In this document: positions 33,423 through 40,355 of the stretch, piece after piece | How positions within the stretch are numbered: position 1 is the stretch's first letter | Layout: every line of letters begins with the position of its first letter | Assembly: GCA_046705265.1 (NCBI GenBank) | Contig: JBJKQL010000088.1 | Span: 1 to 40,355, forward strand | Length of the DNA stretch: 40,355 nucleotides | Direction of reading: 5' to 3' | Source of the DNA: JAJYTL01 sp046705265 | GTDB taxonomy: Bacteria > Pseudomonadota > Alphaproteobacteria > Ferrovibrionales > Ferrovibrionaceae | The notes under the pieces: model-generated | Seen by the model: the letters and a program-made list of their open reading frames with translations, nothing else | Databases searched by the model: none | Told to the model about the DNA's origin: nothing | Made by a program: the position numbers and the translations under genes

Positions 33423-33728
33423 TTACCAGCTCGACTTGACCATGCCGGGGATTTGGCCGGTCGATGCCATCTCGCGCAGCGAAATACGCGACATGCGGAA
33501 CTTACGATAGACGCCACGCGGCCGACCGCTTACTTCGCACCGGTTGCGCACGCGAACCGCCGAGGAATTGCGCGGCAACTCGGCGAGCTTAAGCCGCGCG
33601 GCAAACCGATCTTCGGCCGGTGACTCTTCATTATTCGCGATCGCCAAAAGGCGTGCGCGGCGGGCAGAAAATTGCTTCACCAAGCGGCGGCGGCGGAGGT
33701 CTTTCTCAACGGCGCTCTTCTTGGCCAT
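33423..33728 (-). CDS. rpsN: 30S ribosomal protein S14
   Basis: This 101-residue long-type S14 belongs to the head of the small subunit. It starts MAKKSAVEKDLRRRRLVKQF and ends RFRNRC-like and GRPRGVYRKFRMSRI sequence with REMASTGQIPGMVKSSW. Only one cysteine is present, so it is the zinc-free form, and the length matches that class. It comes 11 bases after rplE. Confidence 0.98.
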   Translation of the reverse strand: MAKKSAVEKDLRRRRLVKQFSARRARLLAIANNEESPAEDRFAARLKLAELPRNSSAVRVRNRCEVSGRPRGVYRKFRMSRISLREMASTGQIPGMVKSSW

Positions 33729-33739
33729 ACGTCGGTCTC

Positions 33740-34285
33740 CTAATTCGCAAACGGCATGTTGAAACCGGCAAGCAGAGCCCTTGCCTCAGCATCGGTTTTC
33801 GCCGTGGTGCAGATCACGATGTCCATTCCACGGATTCCATCGACCTTGTCGTAATCGATCTCCGGGAACACCAGCTGTTCCTTGAAGCCGAGCGCGTAAT
33901 TACCGCGGCCATCAAAACTCTTCTCTGAGAGACCCCGGAAATCACGCACTCGAGGTAATGCAATATTGATCAACCGATCCAGGAATTCATACATGTGAGC
34001 GTGGCGAAGCGTCACCTTGCAACCGACCGGCATGCCTTTCCGCAGTTTGAAATTTGCGATCGACTTTCGCGCTCGCGTCACCACCGGCTTCTGCCCCGCG
34101 ATGGCAGCGAGATCAGCAACCGCAGCTTGCGTTTTCTTCGAATCGGTCGCGGCCTCACCAACGCCCATGTTGATGACGATCTTCTCCAGCCGCGGCACCG
34201 CCATTTGGTTGCGATAGCCGAACTGCTCAGTGAGCGTCTTGCGCAACACCTCTTTATAGAGTTCCTGCAAACGCGCGCGTGCCAT
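33740..34285 (-). CDS. rplE: 50S ribosomal protein L5
   Basis: This 181-residue protein of the central protuberance binds 5S rRNA and touches P-site tRNA. Conserved pieces are PRLEKIVINMGVGEA, AIAGQKPVVTRARKSIANFK, RVRDFRGLSEKSFDGRGNY and FPEIDYDKVDGIRGMDIVI. The length is typical. It comes 8 bases after rplX. Confidence 0.98.
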   Translation of the reverse strand: MARARLQELYKEVLRKTLTEQFGYRNQMAVPRLEKIVINMGVGEAATDSKKTQAAVADLAAIAGQKPVVTRARKSIANFKLRKGMPVGCKVTLRHAHMYEFLDRLINIALPRVRDFRGLSEKSFDGRGNYALGFKEQLVFPEIDYDKVDGIRGMDIVICTTAKTDAEARALLAGFNMPFAN

Positions 34286-34293
34286 GTTAGCCC

Positions 34294-34617
34294 CTAAAGA
34301 TCCAAGACTTCGCCGGAGCGCTTCGCGAAGCGCACCTTGCGACCGTCATCAAGGAACCGGAATCCAATGCGGGTTGGGTGACCATCCCTAGGATCCTGAA
34401 TTGCCAAATTCGAGATCTGAATTGGCGCTTCCTTCTCGATGATCCCCCCGGGGTTGCCGGAGACGGGCCGGGTATGCCGCTTGACCACATTTACCCCGGA
34501 CACGACGGCACGGCGTTCGGCTCGCAGCACCGAAAGCACCTCGCCCTTCTTGCCCTTGTCGCGGCCAGTAATGACCACCACCTTGTCACCTTTCTTAATC
34601 CGGAATTTTTCGGCCAT
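34294..34617 (-). CDS. rplX: 50S ribosomal protein L24
   Basis: This 107-residue protein initiates large-subunit assembly near the tunnel exit. It has the KOW motif KGDKVVVITGRDKGKKGEVL at about 9-28, then VSGVNVVKRHTRPVSGNPGG. Its ATG directly abuts the rplN stop codon with no gap. Confidence 0.98.
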   Translation of the reverse strand: MAEKFRIKKGDKVVVITGRDKGKKGEVLSVLRAERRAVVSGVNVVKRHTRPVSGNPGGIIEKEAPIQISNLAIQDPRDGHPTRIGFRFLDDGRKVRFAKRSGEVLDL

Positions 34618-34986
34618 TTAGAGGACCTCTGGTGCCAAGCTGACGATTTTCATGTGATTCTTCGAGCGCAACTCGCGGGTCACTGGACCGAAGATACGCG
34701 TGCCAATTGGCTCGTTCTGCTTGTTAATCAAAACTGCGGCGTTGCGATCGAAGCGGATCGCACTGCCATCGGCGCGGCGGATCTCCTTCGCCGTGCGTAC
34801 GATGACAGCGCGGTGCACGTCGCCCTTCTTCACCCGGCCACGCGGAATCGCGTCTTTCACCGCGACCACGATCACATCGCCCACAGAAGCATACTTCCGT
34901 TTCGAGCCCCCCAGCACTTTGATGCATTGGACCCGGCGGGCGCCCGAATTGTCTGCGACCTCGAGATTCGTTTCTGCCTGAATCAT
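34618..34986 (-). CDS. rplN: 50S ribosomal protein L14
   Basis: This 122-residue protein sits at the subunit interface. MIQAETNLEVADNSGARRVQ is the universal L14 start and fixes the ATG at 34986. GDVIVVAVKDAIPRGRVKKG and FGPVTRELRSKNHMKIVSLA follow. Its start overlaps the rpsQ stop by 4 bases, and its stop touches rplX. Confidence 0.98.
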   Translation of the reverse strand: MIQAETNLEVADNSGARRVQCIKVLGGSKRKYASVGDVIVVAVKDAIPRGRVKKGDVHRAVIVRTAKEIRRADGSAIRFDRNAAVLINKQNEPIGTRIFGPVTRELRSKNHMKIVSLAPEVL

Positions 34987-35258
34987 AGACGTTCGCTTTC
35001 GCTTCCCCCGACCTCGATCGTATGGCCAACCGCCTCGATCACTTCCCAGGTCTTGAGCTTCGAAATCGGCCGGCACTCGCGGATACGCACGATGTCTCCG
35101 GCCTTGTATTGATTCCGCTCATCATGGGCATGGTACTTCTTCGAGCGCCGGACGAACTTCTTGTAAAGCGGATGCATGACCCGCCGCTCGACGCGCACGA
35201 CGACCGTCTTGTCACCCTTGTCGCTGACGACGGTGCCTTGAAAAATTCGCCTCGGCAT
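34983..35258 (-). CDS. rpsQ: 30S ribosomal protein S17
   Basis: This 91-residue early assembly protein binds 16S rRNA. MPRRIFQGTVVSDKGDKTVV, HPLYKKFVRRSKKYHAHDE and GDIVRIRECRPISKLKTWEV are family hallmarks. The 10 or so extra residues at the C-terminus are usual in alphaproteobacteria. It comes 9 bases after rpmC. Confidence 0.98.
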   Translation of the reverse strand: MPRRIFQGTVVSDKGDKTVVVRVERRVMHPLYKKFVRRSKKYHAHDERNQYKAGDIVRIRECRPISKLKTWEVIEAVGHTIEVGGSESERL

Positions 35259-35267
35259 GACTTCCCC

Positions 35268-35468
35268 TTAACCTTTCCCGGTCCGGCGACGGCTCCCAAG
35301 GAGCGTCTTGATCCGAGCAATATCTCGACGCACGATGCGGATACGCGTCGTATTCTCGAGCTGCCCCGTGGCCTTCTGGAAACGCAGGTTGAACTGCTCC
35401 CGCTTCAGGCCTAAAAGCTGCTCACCGATTTCATCGTCGGTCTTGCCGATCAATTCTCGTGCCTTCAT
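35268..35468 (-). CDS. rpmC: 50S ribosomal protein L29
   Basis: This 66-residue helical protein near the tunnel exit helps dock trigger factor and SRP. LKREQFNLRFQKATGQLENT and RIRIVRRDIARIKTLL are typical. Its start overlaps the rplP stop by 4 bases. Confidence 0.97.
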   Translation of the reverse strand: MKARELIGKTDDEIGEQLLGLKREQFNLRFQKATGQLENTTRIRIVRRDIARIKTLLGSRRRTGKG

Positions 35469-35893
35469 GCCAAAGCCTCCTCGCCCGAAAGCCGGCTGAT
35501 CACGCGCGTGCGCACCGGTAGCTTGGCCGCACCGCGCTCAAAAGCTTCACGGGCGAGCTGCACCGGCACGCCATCGAGCTCAAACAGGATCCGACCCGGC
35601 TTCACCCGGCACATCCAAAACTCGACGCCGCCCTTGCCTTTGCCCATGCGCACTTCGGTTGGCTTCTTCGTCACCGGTACGTCGGGAAAAATACGAATCC
35701 ACACCCGGCCCGTACGCTTGATATGGCGAGTGATGGCGCGGCGGCTGGCCTCGATTTGACGCGCCGTGAGACGTCCCGGTTCCATGGCCTTTAGCCCAAA
35801 AGCGCCAAAGGCAAGATCGGTTCCGCCCTTGGCCTTACCATGAAGGCGGCCTTTGAACGCCTTACGATATTTCGTTCGTTTCGGCTGCAGCAT
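35465..35893 (-). CDS. rplP: 50S ribosomal protein L16
   Basis: This 142-residue protein is near the A site and needed for peptidyl transferase centre maturation. It starts MLQPKRTKYRKAFKGRLHGK and contains GRVWIRIFPDVPVTKKPTEV and MGKGKGGVEFWMCRVKPGRI. It comes 18 bases after rpsC and is coupled to rpmC. Confidence 0.98.
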   Translation of the reverse strand: MLQPKRTKYRKAFKGRLHGKAKGGTDLAFGAFGLKAMEPGRLTARQIEASRRAITRHIKRTGRVWIRIFPDVPVTKKPTEVRMGKGKGGVEFWMCRVKPGRILFELDGVPVQLAREAFERGAAKLPVRTRVISRLSGEEALA

Positions 35894-35911
35894 CGTCCGT
35901 CTCCAACTGCT

Positions 35912-36595
35912 CTAGGCTCGACCGGTGGCCTGCTCGGCGAGACGTTTATCCTGCGCCATGGGGTCGTGCGCCAAGATCTCGCCCTTGAAAACCCACACCT
36001 TGACCCCGCAGGTGCCATAGGCGGTCTTCGCTGTCGCAATGCCGAAATCAATATCGGCGCGGAGCGTATGAAGCGGGACGCGCCCTTCACGATACCATTC
36101 CATGCGCGCGATTTCCGCGCCGCCAAGACGGCCGCTGCAATTGATGCGGATGCCCTGGGCACCAAGACGCATCGCCGATTGCACCGCCCGCTTCATGGCG
36201 CGGCGAAAGGCGATGCGCCGGACCAACTGTTGCGCCAAGTTCTCGGCGACGAGCTTGGCATCGATTTCCGGCTTGCGAATCTCGACGATGTTAAGATGGA
36301 CTTCCGAGCTGGTCATCGCAGCCAGGGCCGAACGCAGCTTTTCGATATCGGCTCCCTTCTTGCCGATGACGACCCCAGGACGAGCCGAGTGAATGGTGAT
36401 CCGCGCCTTCTTCGCGGGCCGCTCGATCACGATGCGGCTAACCCCGGCCTGCGCCAAACGCTCCTCGAGATAGCCGCGAATCTTGTGATCCTCGTGCAGC
36501 AGTTCCGCGTATTCCTTGTGATTTGCGTACCAGCGCGAATCCCAGGTGCGGTTTATGCCGAGGCGCAGCCCGACCGGATTGACTTTCTGACCCAT
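35912..36595 (-). CDS. rpsC: 30S ribosomal protein S3
   Basis: This 227-residue protein at the mRNA entry channel contributes to helicase activity. It starts MGQKVNPVGLRLGINRTWDS, and the KH domain motif GVVIGKKGADIEKLR and the C-terminal GIRINCSGRLGGAEIARMEW are clear. The family start at 36595 overlaps the rplV stop by one base. An upstream in-frame start at 36700 would lie inside rplV. Confidence 0.98.
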   Translation of the reverse strand: MGQKVNPVGLRLGINRTWDSRWYANHKEYAELLHEDHKIRGYLEERLAQAGVSRIVIERPAKKARITIHSARPGVVIGKKGADIEKLRSALAAMTSSEVHLNIVEIRKPEIDAKLVAENLAQQLVRRIAFRRAMKRAVQSAMRLGAQGIRINCSGRLGGAEIARMEWYREGRVPLHTLRADIDFGIATAKTAYGTCGVKVWVFKGEILAHDPMAQDKRLAEQATGRA

Positions 36596-36987
36596 CAGGC
36601 TGCCTCCTCGCTTGCCGACGCCTGCTCGCGCACGACAATCGTCAAATGACTGTAAAATTTCTCGATCCGCCCGACTCGGCCGCGGGCGCGCGGTTGCCAC
36701 CGCCGAATCACGGTCGCCTTACCGACCGAGGCCTCGGCCACCATCAGCTGATCGACGTCGAGTTGGTGGTTATTCTCAGCATTGGCGATTGCGGACTGCA
36801 GCGTCTTGCGCACATCGTGGGCAATACGCCGTGGGCAGAAAACAAGATCCGCGAGCGCGGCGCTTACCGGCTTGCCGCGAATAAGACCCGCCACCAAGCC
36901 AAGCTTGCGTGGGCTGATTCTGAGATTGCGCGCGACGGCACGCGCTTCATTGTCGGCCAGCCGGCGTTCTCTCGTCGGTTTGCCCAT
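36595..36987 (-). CDS. rplV: 50S ribosomal protein L22
   Basis: This 130-residue protein has a beta hairpin that lines the exit tunnel. ARNLRISPRKLGLVAGLIRG and VFCPRRIAHDVRKTLQSAIA lie in the globular part. RRWQPRARGRVGRIEKFYSH is the tunnel loop, a site of macrolide resistance mutations. It comes 2 bases after rpsS. Confidence 0.98.
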   Translation of the reverse strand: MGKPTRERRLADNEARAVARNLRISPRKLGLVAGLIRGKPVSAALADLVFCPRRIAHDVRKTLQSAIANAENNHQLDVDQLMVAEASVGKATVIRRWQPRARGRVGRIEKFYSHLTIVVREQASASEEAA

Positions 36988-36989
36988 CG

Positions 36990-37268
36990 CTACTTCCTCT
37001 TCGCCTTCTTGTCAGCGGCGTGACCATGGAAAGTGCGGGTCGGTGAAAACTCGCCCAACCGGTGGCCGACCATGTCTTCCGTCACTAGAACCGGCAGGAA
37101 CTTGTGCCCGTTGTAAACCCCAAAGGTTAGTCCGACGAACTGCGGCAGAATGGTTGATCGCCGCGACCAAGTCTTGATGATCTCCTTGCGGCCGGACTCG
37201 CGACTGGCTTCGGCCTTCCGCAAGAGATAGCCATCAACGAACGGGCCTTTCCATACCGAACGCGCCAC
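36990..37268 (-). CDS. rpsS: 30S ribosomal protein S19
   Basis: This 92-residue head protein works with S13 at the subunit bridge. It starts MARSVWKGPFVDGYLLRKAE and contains SRRSTILPQFVGLTFGVYNG and HRLGEFSPTRTFHGHAADKK. It comes 12 bases after rplB. Confidence 0.98.
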   Translation of the reverse strand: MARSVWKGPFVDGYLLRKAEASRESGRKEIIKTWSRRSTILPQFVGLTFGVYNGHKFLPVLVTEDMVGHRLGEFSPTRTFHGHAADKKAKRK

Positions 37269-37280
37269 GCTTCTTTCTCC

Positions 37281-38120
37281 TTACGAAGTTTTGCGGTTCG
37301 CGGGCCGACGCCGGATGATAAATTTCTGCGTCGACTTGTTATTCCGCGTGCGCTTGCCCTTGGTTGGCTTGCCCCAAGGCGTCACCGGATGACGGCCGCC
37401 AGAGGTGCGACCCTCGCCGCCGCCATGGGGATGGTCGATCGGATTCATGGTCACGCCGCGGTTGTGAGGTCGCCGGCCGAGCCAACGCTTGCGACCGGCC
37501 TTGCCGATCTTGATATTCTGTTGATCCGGATTGCTCACCGCGCCGACCGTCGCCATACATTCGGCGCGCGTCATGCGGAGCTCGCCCGACGAGAGACGAA
37601 GCTGGACATACCCCGCGTCGCGCCCGATCACCTGCGCGTAGCAGCCGGCCGAGCGGGCAAGCTGGCCGCCCTTGCCGATCTTCAGTTCGATGTTGTGAAC
37701 GATGGTACCGACTGGAATCGACTTCATTGGCATGGCATTGCCGGGCTTAACGTCGACCCTTTCACCCGATATCACCTCATCGCCTGCCTTGAGCCGTTGC
37801 GGCGCCAGGATATAGCTGAGTTCGCCATCGGCATACTTGATCAACGCGAGAAAGGCGGTCCGATTCGGATCATACTCGATGCGCTCGACGATTGCCGGCA
37901 CGCCATACTTCCGGCGCCGGAAGTCAACGATCCGATAGCGCTGTTTGTGCCCGCCCCCGCGGAAACGCGAGGTGACGCGGCCCAGGTTATTGCGTCCACC
38001 GGTCGAGGTTTTGCCTTCCGTCAGAGTCTTGACGGGCTTGCCCTTCCACAGGCCCGCGCGATCCACCAGAACCAAGCCGCGCTGCGACGGCGTCACTGGA
38101 CGAAAGGTTTTGAGTGCCAT
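37281..38120 (-). CDS. rplB: 50S ribosomal protein L2
   Basis: This 279-residue protein is needed for subunit joining and the peptidyl transferase centre. GRVTSRFRGGGHKQRYRIVD and the invariant MNPIDHPHGGGEGRTSGGRH, with the functionally important histidine, are present. The length is typical. It comes 3 bases after rplW. Confidence 0.98.
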   Translation of the reverse strand: MALKTFRPVTPSQRGLVLVDRAGLWKGKPVKTLTEGKTSTGGRNNLGRVTSRFRGGGHKQRYRIVDFRRRKYGVPAIVERIEYDPNRTAFLALIKYADGELSYILAPQRLKAGDEVISGERVDVKPGNAMPMKSIPVGTIVHNIELKIGKGGQLARSAGCYAQVIGRDAGYVQLRLSSGELRMTRAECMATVGAVSNPDQQNIKIGKAGRKRWLGRRPHNRGVTMNPIDHPHGGGEGRTSGGRHPVTPWGKPTKGKRTRNNKSTQKFIIRRRPANRKTS

Positions 38121-38123
38121 GAC

Positions 38124-38417
38124 TTAGAGTCCCGTCGTCACGTCAATGCTTTGGCCTTCGGCCAGGGTCACGATCGCCTTCTTCCAATCCGACCGTTGGC
38201 CAAGACGATTGCGGAAGCGCTTGATTTTGCCCTTCACGCGCATGGTATTGATTCCCACCACCTTGACCTTGAACAAACCCTCAACCGCTGCCTTTATTTC
38301 GCGCTTGGTTGCGCTCATTGCCACCCGAAACATCACCTGATTGTGTTCCGAAATGCGGGTCGACTTCTCGGTCACGACCGGGGAAAGAATCGTGTTGTAC
38401 ATTTTTTCGCGATTCAT
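38124..38417 (-). CDS. rplW: 50S ribosomal protein L23
   Basis: This 97-residue protein at the tunnel exit binds trigger factor and SRP. YNTILSPVVTEKSTRISEHN, AVEGLFKVKVVGINTMRVKG and KRFRNRLGQRSDWKKAIVTL are characteristic. Its start overlaps the rplD stop by 4 bases. Confidence 0.98.
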   Translation of the reverse strand: MNREKMYNTILSPVVTEKSTRISEHNQVMFRVAMSATKREIKAAVEGLFKVKVVGINTMRVKGKIKRFRNRLGQRSDWKKAIVTLAEGQSIDVTTGL

Positions 38418-39034
38418 TTCAGTCGCGCCTCAAGCTCACCGACCGCGGCCCGCGTCAACACCAACGTATCGCGGCGAAGGATGTCGTAAACATTGGCCCC
38501 CTGTTGCGGCAGCAGATCGATACCTTTGAGATTGCCGGCTGCACGCCTCATGTTGGCGTCGACTTCCGGGCCGTCGAGGATCAGCACCGAACCCCAACCG
38601 AATCTGGAAAGTGCTTCAGCCAACACCTTAGTGCGCGCCTCGGCCAACTTGCCGTCCTCGAGCACCACGAGCTTGCCCTCTGACTGCTTCATCGAGAGTG
38701 CCGTACGCAGCGCGAGCTTGCGGACCTTTTTTGGCAAGTCGATCGCATGCGAGCGCACCACTGGACCGAAAGCCTTGCCACCGCCGCGGAACTGCGGCGC
38801 GCGCTTAGCTCCGTGGCGGGCGCGGCCGGTGCCTTTTTGCTTATAAATTTTTGCGGTTGAGCCCTGGACTTCGCCGTAGGTCTTCGATTTATGGGTGCCG
38901 GCTTGGCGCTTGGCAAGCTGATAGACCACCATGCGCTGCAGAATGTCCGGCCGCACATCGAGGCCGAATACGCTGTCGGCAAGCTCGATCGTGCCAACTT
39001 CTTCCGCATTCAGATTGGTGACCTTCGCAAGCAT
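38414..39034 (-). CDS. rplD: 50S ribosomal protein L4
   Basis: This 206-residue protein has a long loop reaching the exit tunnel. In E. coli it also represses the S10 operon. The loop region QGSTAKIYKQKGTGRARHGA followed by RAPQFRGGGKAFGP is diagnostic. ATG 39034 is preferred because AAGGAG stands 8 bases before it. A GTG at 39043 in the same frame overlaps the rplC stop and would place that site inside the start codon. Confidence 0.97.
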   Translation of the reverse strand: MLAKVTNLNAEEVGTIELADSVFGLDVRPDILQRMVVYQLAKRQAGTHKSKTYGEVQGSTAKIYKQKGTGRARHGAKRAPQFRGGGKAFGPVVRSHAIDLPKKVRKLALRTALSMKQSEGKLVVLEDGKLAEARTKVLAEALSRFGWGSVLILDGPEVDANMRRAAGNLKGIDLLPQQGANVYDILRRDTLVLTRAAVGELEARLK

Positions 39035-39039
39035 AGGCC

Positions 39040-39759
39040 TCACTCCTTCGCCACCGCGTCCGGCGCTGACGTCGTACTTTGAGCCGGCAATTTGACCGCG
39101 CCTTCCGGAGCTGTCTCCTTCGGCGCCGGCTTCTTCACCGCATCGCGGACACGCACATAATTGCCAGCAAACCCCGGCACATGGCCGTGAACCAGGATCA
39201 CGCCCTTTTCGACGTCGGTCTCGACCACGCGCAGGTTGAGTTTGGTTACTTGCCGCGTGCCCATGTGACCGGCCATCTTTTTGCCCTTAAAGACCTTGCC
39301 TGGGTCCTGGCGCTGTCCAGTCGAGCCGTGACTACGATGTGAGATCGAAACACCGTGAGTCGCCTCAAGGCCGCGAAAATTATGTCGCTTCATGACGCCG
39401 GCGAAGCCCTTGCCGATGCTGGTCCCAATGACGTCGACGAACTGCCCCGGCGTGAAATAGGCGGCCGTGATCTCGGCACCGACCGGCAAAAGTCCTTCCG
39501 GCGAAACCCGAAACTCGGCAAGCTTCCGTTTCGGCTCGACATTGGCTTTGGCAAAATGTCCGCGCATCTGTTTCGAGGTGTTTTTCACCTTGGCTGTACC
39601 AACGCCGAGCTGCACCGCGTCGTAGCCATCCTTCTCCCGGGTGCGCTGCGCGGTCACCTGGCAGTTCTCGACCTGCAACACGGTTACCGGCACATCCGTC
39701 CCGTCCTCGGTGAATACCCGGGTCATGCCCAGCTTTCGTGCCAGCAACCCTGACCGCAT
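39040..39759 (-). CDS. rplC: 50S ribosomal protein L3
   Basis: This 239-residue early assembly protein near the peptidyl transferase centre has GLLARKLGMTRVFTEDGTDV at the N-terminus and HRSHGSTGQRQDPGKVFKGK with MAGHMGTRQVTKLNLRVVET in the core. A Pro/Ala/Lys-rich tail of about 35 residues extends it beyond the E. coli length, as seen in related bacteria. It comes 12 bases after rpsJ. Confidence 0.98.
   Translation of the reverse strand: MRSGLLARKLGMTRVFTEDGTDVPVTVLQVENCQVTAQRTREKDGYDAVQLGVGTAKVKNTSKQMRGHFAKANVEPKRKLAEFRVSPEGLLPVGAEITAAYFTPGQFVDVIGTSIGKGFAGVMKRHNFRGLEATHGVSISHRSHGSTGQRQDPGKVFKGKKMAGHMGTRQVTKLNLRVVETDVEKGVILVHGHVPGFAGNYVRVRDAVKKPAPKETAPEGAVKLPAQSTTSAPDAVAKE
39043..39048 (-). 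promoter_or_regulatory. Ribosome binding site deciding the rplD start
   Basis: Read on the minus strand this is AAGGAG, inside the last codons of rplC and 8 bases before the ATG at 39034. It favours that ATG over the overlapping GTG at 39043. Confidence 0.65.
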
Positions 39760-39771
39760 CGCTTCCGTTCC

Positions 39772-40080
<309 letters not shown>

Positions 40081-40134
40081 GACCCAACTCTTCCCTGCCG
40101 CGGGGCCACCGCCCGCTATCTACTATGGCCTTTG

Positions 40135-40355
40135 TTACGCGATAATGGAGGCGACGACGCCGGCGCCGACGGTGCGGCCCCCTTCGCGGATGGCGAAGCG
40201 CAGACCCTCGTCCATCGCAACCGGCGCAATCAACTCCACCTCCATCGTCACATTATCCCCCGGCATCACCATCTCCGTCCCTTCCGGCAGACGCACAACC
40301 CCGGTCACGTCCGTCGTCCGGAAATAAAACTGTGGCCGGTAGTTGGTGAAGAACG
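40135..40355 (-). CDS. tuf: Elongation factor Tu, 3' end (gene continues beyond the window)
   Basis: The last 73 or so codons of EF-Tu are visible, ending in TAA at 40135-40137. The sequence FFTNYRPQFYFRTTDVTGVV, then LPEGTEMVMPGDNVTMEVEL and the final AIREGGRTVGAGVVASIIA are the nearly invariant domain III end. EF-Tu carries aminoacyl-tRNA to the ribosome. The start, GTPase domain and operon promoter lie to the right of the window. Confidence 0.97.
   Translation of the reverse strand, partial: FFTNYRPQFYFRTTDVTGVVRLPEGTEMVMPGDNVTMEVELIAPVAMDEGLRFAIREGGRTVGAGVVASIIA

Noticed and set aside
37389..38489. 366-codon plus-strand open frame across rplB, rplW and rplD
   Set aside because: It is antisense to three unmistakable ribosomal protein genes.

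Overview
The window is GC-rich and looks like a chromosomal segment of an alphaproteobacterium, perhaps of the Rhodospirillales type. The evidence is the gene order tuf-rpsJ-(S10/spc/alpha ribosomal genes)-secY-adk-rpsM-rpsK-rpoA-rplQ without rpmJ, an ATP12-family F1-ATPase assembly chaperone, a short single-domain QueF, and two alphaproteobacterial-style biotin-dependent acyl-CoA carboxylases. The genus cannot be resolved from sequence reading alone.

Positions 1-9275 hold a leucine/isovalerate (liu-type) degradation region, mostly on the minus strand: isovaleryl-CoA dehydrogenase, a second acyl-CoA dehydrogenase, a DsbA-fold hydroxychromene-carboxylate-isomerase-like protein, and a tight block of methylcrotonyl-CoA carboxylase beta, methylglutaconyl-CoA hydratase and methylcrotonyl-CoA carboxylase alpha. 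A SixA-like histidine phosphatase and an SDR oxidoreductase are interleaved on the plus strand. No HMG-CoA lyase (liuE) is visible next to the block.

Positions 9464-12496 are the unusual part. After a tRNA-Leu(GAG) and a gene-poor, structured 479-base leader comes a predicted secreted outer-membrane protein with one N-terminal heme c motif followed by a beta-barrel-like sequence (Cyc2-like cytochrome-porin). A diheme c4-type cytochrome follows on the same strand. The pair resembles the cyc2-cyc1 pair of acidophilic iron oxidisers and suggests electron transfer across the outer membrane to or from an extracellular donor. A hairpin lies between the two genes and another follows them. An orphan 75-residue FliN-like SpoA domain comes next on the opposite strand.

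Positions 12598-26240 carry housekeeping and metabolic genes: lipB, an aldehyde dehydrogenase, a probable transcription unit AsmA / ATP12 / pccB / pccA / acylphosphatase (minus strand, two 4-base overlaps), queF, and a unit degP-like / rarA / RluA-type pseudouridine synthase. Propionyl-CoA carboxylase would receive propionyl-CoA from valine, isoleucine and odd-chain fatty acids. LipB would supply lipoate for branched-chain 2-oxoacid dehydrogenase. Much of the non-ribosomal half is therefore consistent with branched-chain amino acid catabolism.

Positions 26352-40355 are a continuous minus-strand ribosomal superoperon, running from the 3' end of tuf at the right edge to rplQ, with short gaps or overlaps between genes and hairpins between adk and rpsM and after rplQ. 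Its promoter lies outside the window.
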